Part shown: positions 1-6,516 of the stretch, one piece after another | Layout of the letters: each line of letters starts with the position of its first letter | How positions within the stretch are numbered: position 1 is the stretch's first letter | NCBI GenBank assembly: GCA_002437815.1 | Contig: DJRP01000030.1 | Coordinates: 140,379-148,688, forward strand | Direction of reading: 5' to 3' | Length of the DNA: 8,310 bases | From: Collinsella sp. UBA6357 | GTDB taxonomy: Bacteria > Actinomycetota > Coriobacteriia > Coriobacteriales > Coriobacteriaceae | Position numbers and translations under genes: made by a program | Notes under the pieces: model-generated | The model's input: only the letters and a program-made list of their open reading frames with translations | Databases searched by the model: none | What the model was told of the DNA's origin: nothing

Positions 1-18
1 TACGTCCCCAATTGCAGG

Positions 19-486
19 TTAGAAGTGGCGGAGGATCGCTGAGGCCAGGCCCTGCGGCGTGGTTTGGGCGAGCACGTCGGCCGCAGCGTCAGCGTCCATA
101 AAGATGTTCATGAGCGCCTGCAGGGCCTCGACCTGGCCGCCGGACCCATTGATCCCCAGGTTGATCACGATCTGCGCGGGCACCGGCGCCCCCATGCCGG
201 CCATAGCATTGAAGGTCACCGGGACAGCGGGGTTGACCACGGCGATGTAGGGCTTTGCCACAAATCCGGGGTCCGTGTGCGGTATGGCGATGTTTGCCGC
301 CGGCATGGCAAGGCCCGTCGGATAAGCATCCTCACGCGTGCGGACGGCATCGAGCCAGCCGGGCGCAATATAGCCGCGCGGCAAAAGTTCGCTTTCAAGA
401 CGCGCGAACAACACATCCGGCGTCTCGCACGCCCAGTCAAAAAACACCAGATCTGGTGTGAACAGCGATTCGTTATTAGCAGACAT
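19..486 (-). CDS. PTS sugar transporter subunit EIIA, fructose/galactitol (GatA-like) type
   Basis: A 155-residue cytoplasmic phosphocarrier with the PTS EIIA type-2 fold. In a sugar phosphotransferase system it takes phosphate from HPr and passes it to the EIIB of the same transporter. The motif NIAIPHTDP, with the probable phospho-accepting histidine at about residue 70, is the hallmark of this family. The length fits a free-standing EIIA of the GatA kind, but sugar specificity cannot be read from sequence. The start at 486 is chosen because AAAGGAGG lies 6 nt upstream. A start 10 codons earlier at 516 would put this ribosome site inside the gene and add a basic stretch unlike the family. 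The gene follows the regulator-like gene by 30 nt. EIIB and EIIC partners are not in the window and may lie beyond the left edge. Confidence 0.88.
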   Translation of the reverse strand: MSANNESLFTPDLVFFDWACETPDVLFARLESELLPRGYIAPGWLDAVRTREDAYPTGLAMPAANIAIPHTDPGFVAKPYIAVVNPAVPVTFNAMAGMGAPVPAQIVINLGINGSGGQVEALQALMNIFMDADAAADVLAQTTPQGLASAILRHF

Positions 487-492
487 AAACCG

Positions 493-500
493 CCTCCTTT
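493..500 (-). promoter_or_regulatory. Ribosome binding site that sets the EIIA start
   Basis: On the minus strand AAAGGAGG sits 6 nt before the ATG at 486. It falls in the 30-nt gap between the regulator-like gene and the EIIA gene, and it argues against the longer reading that starts at 516. Confidence 0.75.
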
Positions 501-516
501 TATCATTTCCTGCCAA

Positions 517-1983
517 TTAGGCCCAATACGGAATATACCTTCGAAATTTGACGCCTGCGTCCTCATCCTCTTCCTTTATCAATGCCTCTTCCAGGCATTC
601 TTTGATTAGACGAGACATCGCCACCGTGTTTTTCTTTTCGTCTGAAAGGCCAAAACGCTCTCGCAGCGACTGGTTGCTCATCGACTCACCTTGGGCATAC
701 AAAAGGCAAGCATGCCAGTACACGGCATTTTTCCGTTCGCTTTTTTTCATTCGAGTATATGGACAATCGCCATAGAGCGTCACGAGCGTTCCCAGTCCGC
801 CCTCACTCTTGATAACCGGCGAAGGCATCCCCGCCTTTTCAAGCGAATCGACAATTAAATCCCAACCCGTACCGCCTTCTTCGCAAAGATCCATTTGGCG
901 CATGAGAGACGCCATCATCGAATTGCGTGTTTCCGGTTGGGCGTTGAGCACTCGCTCTGCCGGAATAAGCGTTGTCCCGGGATTAGAAAACTCAATGCGA
1001 TTGTCGTAAATCGCAACAAGAGGCCCCGCCGTATTGTCAGTAATGTCTTGATGGATCACAGCGTTTGAGAGCAGTTCGCGAATCGCCCTTTGAGGATAGG
1101 CTGTCTGGATGCGTCGAAATACGCCATCCAGTGCCTCAACAGCCGGAATCATCGACATGATCAATTGTTCAGCCTGCGGAAGCGCCAAAGCGTAACCCTT
1201 ATCGATTTCAGTATCACCGATAATGTCAAAGTTGCCTTTTCCCGCGTATCGCACAATTCGCAGCATGCGTTTCCTGAGCTCCGGATAGCGAGAGAGTCTC
1301 TTTCCCACCAGAAGCATTCCCAAGCGCGTCACGCTATAGCGGCCGTTATCTTGACGACGAATCAGCTCCTGCTCACAAAGAGCAAGTATTACTCCGTCCA
1401 GATCAACGGGTCTCCTCAATCTGCACAGCTCAAAATATGCGTCAATATCTAGTATCTCGGCAACCTCTTGAGGCGTCAGATCCCTCTCAACTACAGCAAG
1501 CTCCGCGTTTCCCGCCTGAAGGCGACGCCACAGCTCCGCCTCTCGCTCGCCACCAGGCACCAACTCTGCCGTCGATGAGCCCTCCCGAATGTAGGCAGCT
1601 TTATCAAAGTAGACCGGCTGAGTACTCGCAGCATGCACTTTCAACACCACAAAGTGCTTTGCCCCATGATCAATAACCGCAAACTCGTAATTCGCATTGT
1701 TTGAGAGTGCGAGCTTGAGCCACATCAAAAGCTCTTGATTTCCCTTGCCCTTTGCGTGATATGGGTTGAACTGGGTGCCCACAAGCTCATGAGTACCGTC
1801 ACTCACGCCCCAGATTTTATAGGCATATGCGCGGCCGCAGTAGGCAGCGGCATTGGCAAGCGCCGAGACATCACGCCCTGTTCTAATGGGGTCGCTATTA
1901 CCCTCTTTAAACTCAAGCCACTCAGTTTCATCAGGATAGCCGATAAGTGAATAAATCAGCTCCATGCCGTCTGCTTCACCCAT
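517..1983 (-). CDS. AlbA_2/Schlafen-type DNA-binding domain fused to a GHKL-like ATPase domain; putative transcriptional regulator
   Basis: A 488-residue protein of the group often annotated as 'ATP-binding protein' or 'RecG-like C-terminal/putative transcriptional regulator'. Residues about 18-145 resemble the AlbA_2 domain: an ETEWLEFKEG opening, an AxANAAAY helix, a GVSDGTHELVG turn and a YIREGSSTA end. Residues about 295-405 resemble a HATPase_c_4 domain, with an N-box-like RELLSNAVIHQDI, a YDNRIEFSNPG stretch and a glycine-rich EEGGTGWDLI. The last 70 residues look helical and winged-helix-like. No membrane segment or helicase motor is present, so it is not a RecG helicase. The ATG at 1983 is preceded by AAGGAGG with an 8-nt spacer. 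Its base composition is more A+T-rich than the purine genes, which suggests separate ancestry. Family membership is well supported by motif order. The actual target and function are unknown; a regulatory or stress/defence role is only inference. Confidence 0.85.
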   Translation of the reverse strand: MGEADGMELIYSLIGYPDETEWLEFKEGNSDPIRTGRDVSALANAAAYCGRAYAYKIWGVSDGTHELVGTQFNPYHAKGKGNQELLMWLKLALSNNANYEFAVIDHGAKHFVVLKVHAASTQPVYFDKAAYIREGSSTAELVPGGEREAELWRRLQAGNAELAVVERDLTPQEVAEILDIDAYFELCRLRRPVDLDGVILALCEQELIRRQDNGRYSVTRLGMLLVGKRLSRYPELRKRMLRIVRYAGKGNFDIIGDTEIDKGYALALPQAEQLIMSMIPAVEALDGVFRRIQTAYPQRAIRELLSNAVIHQDITDNTAGPLVAIYDNRIEFSNPGTTLIPAERVLNAQPETRNSMMASLMRQMDLCEEGGTGWDLIVDSLEKAGMPSPVIKSEGGLGTLVTLYGDCPYTRMKKSERKNAVYWHACLLYAQGESMSNQSLRERFGLSDEKKNTVAMSRLIKECLEEALIKEEDEDAGVKFRRYIPYWA

Positions 1984-2638
1984 TGAGCCAGCCTCCTTGC
2001 GCTCATTTTTGATAACAAGATGTTAAATAGATGATAAATAGAATATTGCGCAATTTGAAGCTGATAGATAAACTTTCTGATCGTTTTCCCAGTTAATCTC
2101 AAGTCTGAAAGCTGTGTTCTCCATGTAAGAGACGATTGTTGTAATTGACGGGCAAGAAGAGATAGCCCCGGCGTCAAAAGAAACTCAAGCAGCGAGGAAT
2201 GTAATTAAACCAGCGACTTTTATGTATTTCTGAAATTTCCGAATAGGCCGGAATCTCATTAGCATTTGATAATGCCCTCCCCCGCGTGACAGAAATTTTC
2301 ATTGAGGATGTGGCGCTTTCTAACATGGGTGGAGGTAAATTACGGACCATTCAAATAAATCAATGGACTAGCAATTAGACCGACTCATTTTTATCATTTT
2401 AAGCAAAGTTCTTTATTTGCTTTCTTCGACATCGCATCCATTTGATGGCCCGAACCCAATTCTTAGAACGCAGCAGTTAAGCGCTGCCTGAAACAGCCAT
2501 TCGACTTAACAGATCCTGACATTCTTACTATCATTTGATTCGCGGCTCAAAAGCTCTCATCGCATAACAAACGCTGTGGCGGTGAACAAAATATGGTCAG
2601 TCGCAACATCTTCGCAGGGCATGCAGCCCAAAGCGCAA
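1984..2638. other. A+T-rich intergenic region without a convincing gene
   Basis: About 650 nt separate the purN terminator from the AlbA/ATPase gene. The stretch is clearly richer in A and T than the flanking purine genes. I see only short or poorly started reading frames. The longest minus-strand frame (to 2177) would need a TTG start with no ribosome site and overlaps the downstream gene. A small stem-loop (AAGCAAA/TTTGCTT, 2401-2422, 8-nt loop) is present but lacks a U-tract. The promoter of the AlbA/ATPase gene should lie here, but no -35/-10 pair stands out. It may be decayed former coding sequence; nothing in it is recognisable to me. Confidence 0.5.
1992..1998 (-). promoter_or_regulatory. 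Ribosome binding site of the AlbA/ATPase gene
   Basis: AAGGAGG on the minus strand, 8 nt before the ATG at 1983. It supports this start over the internal ATG at 1965, six codons downstream. Confidence 0.65.
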
Positions 2639-2678
2639 TAAAAAAGAGGCTAGGCGTATTCGCTACGCCCAGCCTCTT
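2639..2678 (-). terminator. Rho-independent terminator after purN
   Basis: On the minus strand a 15-position stem (arms 2644-2658 and 2664-2678) with a 5-nt loop is followed by a run of six T. The single non-Watson-Crick position (A2652/C2670 on plus) becomes a G-U wobble in minus-strand RNA, which confirms the orientation. It begins about 14 nt past the purN stop codon and closes the purF-purM-purN unit. Confidence 0.93.
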
Positions 2679-2691
2679 CTTCAAGCGAGTT

Positions 2692-3393
2692 TTATTTCGC
2701 AGGATCCACGGCAACCTTGCCGTTCTCCAGCACATGCACGCGACCGTCGGCGAGCATCTGGACAACCTCGGGATACAGCACGTGCTCGATCTCGTGAATA
2801 TGGGCTTCGAGCGTATCGACGTCCCATCCCTCCTCCACGGACAGCGCGCGCTGGGCGATGATGGGCCCGTTGTCGTAGACCTCGTTGGCAAAGTGCACGG
2901 TCACACCCGTCACCTTGACGCCGCGCGCAAACGCATCGTCGATCGCATGCGCACCGGTAAAGCTCGGCAGCAGCGCCGGGTGCAGATTGACCACGCGGTT
3001 CTCGAACGCAGCAAGCAACGGCGCGTGCACCATGCGCATGTAGCCGGCCATGACCACGTACTCGCAGCCGCGCTCGAGCAGCGCCGCCGCGATCACCTCG
3101 TCGGCCGCGATGGGGTCGGCGTAGATCTCCTTGGACAGCGTGAGCGTCTGGATGCCGGCACGCTCGGCGCGCTGCAGACCTTTTGCCGTGGGACGGCTCG
3201 ACACCACGAGCTCGATCGAAGCATTGAGCTTGCCCGCGGCGATCAGATCGATCAGCGCCTGCAGATTGGTACCCGATCCACTGATAAGCACACCGATCTT
3301 GAGCGGCTCGGACACCGATGTCCCCGTGGGGCGCGTGTAAGGCGTATATCCGAGCGTCTCCGGCGCGGCCGATGCCTGCTCGTTAGCGCTCAT
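2692..3393 (-). CDS. purN: Phosphoribosylglycinamide formyltransferase (GAR transformylase, PurN)
   Basis: Transfers a formyl group from 10-formyltetrahydrofolate to GAR, giving FGAR, the third step of de novo purine synthesis in the cytoplasm. With the start at 3393 the protein has 233 residues. The motif KIGVLISGSGTNLQALI (about 32-48) is the phosphate-binding opening of the family. VNLHPALLPSF carries the catalytic Asn136 and His138, and HFANEVYDNGPII carries the catalytic Asp174. The ATG at 3393 overlaps the end of purM by 11 nt, so translation is probably coupled. This start gives about 26 more residues before the conserved core than is usual. A GTG at 3315, preceded by GGGG 6 nt upstream, would give 207 residues, closer to the typical length, and cannot be excluded. 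Last gene of the cluster, followed by a strong terminator. Confidence 0.95.
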   Translation of the reverse strand: MSANEQASAAPETLGYTPYTRPTGTSVSEPLKIGVLISGSGTNLQALIDLIAAGKLNASIELVVSSRPTAKGLQRAERAGIQTLTLSKEIYADPIAADEVIAAALLERGCEYVVMAGYMRMVHAPLLAAFENRVVNLHPALLPSFTGAHAIDDAFARGVKVTGVTVHFANEVYDNGPIIAQRALSVEEGWDVDTLEAHIHEIEHVLYPEVVQMLADGRVHVLENGKVAVDPAK

Positions 3394-4486
3394 CGGAGTA
3401 CACGACCTTTCCGGAGCCCTCGACGCACGTGCCCACGCGGAACGGCTTCTCGCCAAGCGCCTCGAGCCTGGCCGTCACATCGGTCTCGGCCTCGGCCGGC
3501 ACGATCAGGCACAGGCCGACGCCCATGTTGAAGGTCTTGCACGCCTCGTTGGGAGCAAGCTCGGCCTGACGGGACACATAGGTGATGACGGGCGGCACGT
3601 CCCAGCCCATCTCCGAACCGTTACGGGTGACCACGGCATCGACGTCATCGGCAAGCGCGCGGTTGAGGTTCTCGGAGATGCCGCCGCCGGTGATATGGGC
3701 GATGGCGTGCACGTCGGCGCCGCCGCGCAGCAGCTCGAGAATCGGCTTGACATAGATGCGCGTGGGGGCGAGCAGCGCGTCTGCCAGCGAGGCTCCATCA
3801 AGCTCGTCGAGCGGGCGGCTCAGCTCCTCGGCCTTGGCGGCAGCCTCGGACGTACCCGGCAGGATACCGTCGACGCCGATCACACGGCGCACGAGCGAAT
3901 AGCCGTTGGAGTGAACGCCCGTCGAAGGCAAGCCCAGGATCACGTCGCCGGGACGCACGTTTGCCGGATCGAGCATCTTGGGGCGATCGACGACACCAAC
4001 GGTAAAGCCGGCCAGATCATAATCGTCGGGACGCATGACACCGGGGTGCTCGGCCATCTCGCCGCCCACGAGCGCGCAACCCGCGAGCTTGCAGCCGTCG
4101 GCCACACCCTTGACGATCTTGGCCATGTGCTCGGCCTCGATGTGGCCGATCGCCACGTAGTCCAGGAAGAACAGCGGCTCGGCACCCGAGGCGAGAATGT
4201 CGTTGACGCACATGGCCACCAGGTCCTGACCCACCGTCTCGTGACGGTCCATGATCTGTGCCAGCACGAGCTTGGTGCCTACGCCGTCGGTGCCACTGAT
4301 GAGGATCGGATCCTCCATGCCTTTGAGCGCCGCCGCCGAGAACAGGCCGCCGAAGCCGCCGATTCCGCCGATGACCTCGGGGCGGTTGGTCTCCTTCACC
4401 ATCTGCTTGATCGCATCGACGGCGCGGCCGCCCTCGGCGGTGTCGACGCCGGCATCCTCGTACGTCACATGCTTGCTTTCGCTCAT
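3383..4486 (-). CDS. purM: Phosphoribosylformylglycinamidine cyclo-ligase (AIR synthetase, PurM)
   Basis: Closes the imidazole ring: FGAM plus ATP gives AIR, step five of purine synthesis. The 367-residue protein is slightly longer than the usual 340-350. The family opening TYEDAGVDTAEGGRAVDAI is at 8-26. GGIGGFGGLF (40-49) is followed by the AIRS signature SGTDGVGTKLVLAQ (64-77). VNDILASGAEPLFFLDYVAIGH (94-115) and LVGGEMAEHPG (139-149) form the N-terminal domain. The C-terminal AIRS domain shows LPSTGVHSNGYSLVRR, HITGGGISENLNRAL (264-278) and KTFNMGVG (317-324). The ATG at 4486 is preceded by a purine-rich AGGAGAGGAAAG. It sits between purF (81-nt gap with a terminator-like hairpin) and purN (11-nt overlap). 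Confidence 0.97.
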   Translation of the reverse strand: MSESKHVTYEDAGVDTAEGGRAVDAIKQMVKETNRPEVIGGIGGFGGLFSAAALKGMEDPILISGTDGVGTKLVLAQIMDRHETVGQDLVAMCVNDILASGAEPLFFLDYVAIGHIEAEHMAKIVKGVADGCKLAGCALVGGEMAEHPGVMRPDDYDLAGFTVGVVDRPKMLDPANVRPGDVILGLPSTGVHSNGYSLVRRVIGVDGILPGTSEAAAKAEELSRPLDELDGASLADALLAPTRIYVKPILELLRGGADVHAIAHITGGGISENLNRALADDVDAVVTRNGSEMGWDVPPVITYVSRQAELAPNEACKTFNMGVGLCLIVPAEAETDVTARLEALGEKPFRVGTCVEGSGKVVYSDER

Positions 4487-4513
4487 CAGGTCTTTCCTCT
4501 CCTGTCGAATACC

Positions 4514-4551
4514 AAAAACGCGGCGCCCGCGGCACAGTGGCCGCAGGCGCC
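4514..4551 (-). terminator. Terminator- or attenuator-like hairpin between purF and purM
   Basis: Arms 4522-4533 and 4540-4551 form a 12-position G+C-rich stem (GGCGCC and GCGGC/GCCGC blocks) with a 6-nt loop. The C4528/A4545 mismatch becomes a G-U wobble in minus-strand RNA. On that strand the stem is followed within 3 nt by TTTTT, then GG. The T-run is short, so partial termination or mRNA processing between purF and purM is as likely as full termination. The hairpin lies about 17 nt past the purF stop and ends 28 nt before the purM start. Confidence 0.6.
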
Positions 4552-4567
4552 ATAAAACCCTTGGCGC

Positions 4568-6238
4568 CTAGGCCTCGGGGTGTTCTTCTTCCCAGCTGCG
4601 GTCGCGGTCCTTCTCGACCACCACGTCATCGTCGAACTTGACCACGTCGCTCAGGTTGCGCGGCTTATAGCCCGCCATGAACTTGTCACGGCCGAAGCTC
4701 TCGGGAATGGCCACCGGATAGCGGCCGGTAAAGCACGCGTCGCAGTAGCCGCCCTCGGGCATGCACTTGAGCAGCCCCTCGACCGACAGGAACGCAAGCG
4801 AATCGGCACCGATAAACTCGCAGATCTCGTCCACCGTCTTGTTGGCACTGATGAGCTGCGACTGCACATCGGTGTCGATGCCGTAGAAGCACGGCCACAC
4901 GACCTCGGGCGAGTTGATGCGCACATGGATTTCTTTGGCGCCGGCGCCGCGCAGCATCTTGACGAGCTGCACCATGGTGGTGCCGCGCACGATGGAGTCA
5001 TCGATCACCACGAGGCGTTTGCCGGCGATGTTGTCGCGCAGAGGGTTGAGCTTCATGCGCACGCCCATGGCGCGCAGCTCCTGCGTGGGCTCGATAAAGG
5101 TGCGGCCCACGTAGCGGTTCTTGATGAGGCCCTCGCCATAGGGAATGCCGCTCTCGTGCGCATAGCCCTCGGCCGGCGGCATGCCGGAGTCGGGCACGCC
5201 GATCACCATGTCGGCATCGACGGGCTTCTCGTGCGCCAGCTGACGACCCATGTCGTAGCGGCAGGCGTAGACGCTCTTTCCGTTCATGATGGAGTCGGGG
5301 CGCGCAAAGTACACCTGCTCGAAGATGCAGTTGGCAGGTTCGTCGGCAGGAACGCCCTGCTCGGACACCAGGCCTTCGGCACTGATGCGCAAGATCTCGC
5401 CGGGGCGGATATCGCGCACGTACTCGGCTCCCACGATGTCGAGGGCGCAGGTCTCGGACGCCACGACCCAGCCGCCCGCCGTGGCCGTGCTCGGCACACC
5501 GGCGGTGGCATCAGCCGTCTTTTCCTGCGCGGGAAGTGCCGCTGCAGCCTTGAGGTCGGCCTGGTCGAGCCCGCCTTCTACGAGCCTGCCCAGCACGAGC
5601 GGACGGATGCCGTGCGGATCGCGGAAGGCATAGAGCGCCTGCTCGTTAATGAGCGTCATGGCGTAGCCGCCGCGCACGAGCTCCATGGTCTTGCGGATGC
5701 CCTCGCGCAGATGGTGCGTGCGCTGGGTAAAGTAGCCGATCAGCTTGGTCGCGACCTCGCTGTCGGAGTTGGAGAGAAACGGCACGCCGAGCTCGATCAG
5801 CTGGCGGCGCAACTCGTCGGTGTTGACGAGAGTGCCGTTGTGGGCAAGGGCGATGATCACGTCGTTGATGGTCGAGAGGTGCGGCTGCGCGGCCTCCCAG
5901 CTCTTGGCGCCGGCCGTGCCGTAGCGCACATGGCCCACGGCGAGCTGACCCGACAGCGTCGACAGGTCGGCATTGGAGAACACCTGACCCAAAAGTCCCA
6001 GGTCCTTACGGACCATGACCGTGCCGCCGTCGCCCACGGCGATGCCCGCCGATTCCTGACCGCGGTGCTGAAGCGCCCGCAGGCCAAAATACGTAAGACG
6101 GGCGACGTCGCGGTCGGGCGCCCACACGCCAAAGACGCCGCACTCTTCGTGCAGCTGGTCGCAGTCGGGGTCACCCGAGGTGACCGCGTGCACCTGTCCC
6201 GCAGCCTGCTCGGCCGCGCGGATGGTTTCCTGAGACAT
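4568..6238 (-). CDS. purF: Amidophosphoribosyltransferase (PurF), propeptide and Fe-S type
   Basis: Catalyses the first committed step of purine synthesis: PRPP plus glutamine gives 5-phosphoribosylamine. The 556 residues are longer than the roughly 475-510 usual in the family. A 32-residue propeptide precedes Cys33 (EECGVFGVW), the N-terminal nucleophile of the class II glutaminase domain. RALQHRGQESAGIA (54-67), HVRYGT (103-108) and HNGTLVN (133-139) follow. The phosphoribosyltransferase half carries GVPDSGMPPAEGYA, GLIKNRYVGRTFI and the PRPP loop VVIDDSIVRGTT (410-421). Cysteines 304, 450, 499 and 502 fit the positions that bind the 4Fe-4S cluster in the Bacillus subtilis type enzyme. An Ala/Thr-rich insertion at about 220-256 accounts for the extra length. 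The ATG at 6238 is preceded by GAGGGG. First gene of the purF-purM-purN unit. Confidence 0.97.
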   Translation of the reverse strand: MSQETIRAAEQAAGQVHAVTSGDPDCDQLHEECGVFGVWAPDRDVARLTYFGLRALQHRGQESAGIAVGDGGTVMVRKDLGLLGQVFSNADLSTLSGQLAVGHVRYGTAGAKSWEAAQPHLSTINDVIIALAHNGTLVNTDELRRQLIELGVPFLSNSDSEVATKLIGYFTQRTHHLREGIRKTMELVRGGYAMTLINEQALYAFRDPHGIRPLVLGRLVEGGLDQADLKAAAALPAQEKTADATAGVPSTATAGGWVVASETCALDIVGAEYVRDIRPGEILRISAEGLVSEQGVPADEPANCIFEQVYFARPDSIMNGKSVYACRYDMGRQLAHEKPVDADMVIGVPDSGMPPAEGYAHESGIPYGEGLIKNRYVGRTFIEPTQELRAMGVRMKLNPLRDNIAGKRLVVIDDSIVRGTTMVQLVKMLRGAGAKEIHVRINSPEVVWPCFYGIDTDVQSQLISANKTVDEICEFIGADSLAFLSVEGLLKCMPEGGYCDACFTGRYPVAIPESFGRDKFMAGYKPRNLSDVVKFDDDVVVEKDRDRSWEEEHPEA

Positions 6239-6282
6239 GGCATCCCCTCAAAAGCCTCAATTTGGTTCGCGTTACCCGCCAT

Positions 6283-6288
6283 ATTATA
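6283..6288 (-). promoter_or_regulatory. Probable -10 box of the purF promoter
   Basis: A perfect TATAAT on the minus strand, about 45 nt before the purF ATG, predicts a 5' leader of roughly 40 nt. No good -35 box is seen at 16-18 nt; TTAAAG or ATTAAA match only half the consensus. The assignment rests on the -10 box and its position in an intergenic region. No riboswitch fold is evident in so short a leader. Confidence 0.5.
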
Positions 6289-6370
6289 CGCACGCCGAGC
6301 GCCCCTTTAATACGGATGAGCAGCGCTTTTCAAAAGCCCACCGAGCAGATTATTAGTCTTGTATCCAAAT

Positions 6371-6415
6371 CATTTTTTAGGTTGCATGTAGATGATCGAC
6401 CCCGTCCTAAAAATG
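6371..6415. repeat. Palindromic intergenic element, left copy of the shared repeat
   Basis: The arms CATTTTTTAGG (6371-6381) and CCTAAAAATG (6406-6415) are complementary apart from one extra T, with 24 nt between them. Within it GACCCCGTCCTAAAA (6398-6412) is repeated perfectly, inverted, at 8290-8304. It lies about 100 nt upstream of the plus-strand membrane-protein gene. The nature of the element is unknown. Confidence 0.55.
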
Positions 6416-6516
6416 TCTGGTCACGCTTTCGATAGTGCAATTGAGACGTTTGTCCCGACAATCGGCGACCGCGCGGCGTATGCTGGATGCGTAACGCAAC
6501 CAAGAAAGGCCAGCCC

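Larger units (their letters stand above)
6239..6516. other. Divergent intergenic region between purF and the CmpB-like gene
   Basis: This 278-nt region holds the purF leader and -10 box on the minus side, a palindromic A/T-armed repeat (6371-6415), and the upstream region of the plus-strand membrane-protein gene. For the latter a weak promoter, CCGACA (6455-6460), 18 nt, TATGCT (6479-6484), is possible; each box matches consensus at 4 of 6 positions. No small gene is supported. Confidence 0.45.

Noticed and set aside
1956..2177. Minus-strand frame of 73 codons upstream of the AlbA/ATPase gene
   Set aside because: It needs a TTG start with no ribosome site, overlaps the start of the real gene in another frame, and resembles nothing known.
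2229..2245. PurBox-like string ATTTCCGAAT in the A+T-rich gap
   Set aside because: It lies downstream of purN, not before any purine gene, is a single half-site, and departs from the consensus at its end.
2401..2422. Stem-loop AAGCAAA/TTTGCTT as a terminator
   Set aside because: Only 7 bp, A/T-rich, without a proper U-tract and not placed after any gene.
2593..3531. Open frame of 312 codons on the plus strand over purN and its terminator
   Set aside because: It runs through the terminator and antisense to purN, and its product is Arg/His-rich with no family resemblance.
6261..6275. CGAAC-containing string in the purF leader as a possible PurR site
   Set aside because: Too many mismatches to the PurBox, no second half-site at the expected spacing, and no reason to expect PurR in this lineage.
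4580..6310. Long open frame of 576 codons on the plus strand opposite purF
   Set aside because: It mirrors purF in a G+C-rich gene, is full of His/Ala/Val/Asp repeats typical of antisense translation, and has no recognisable motif.
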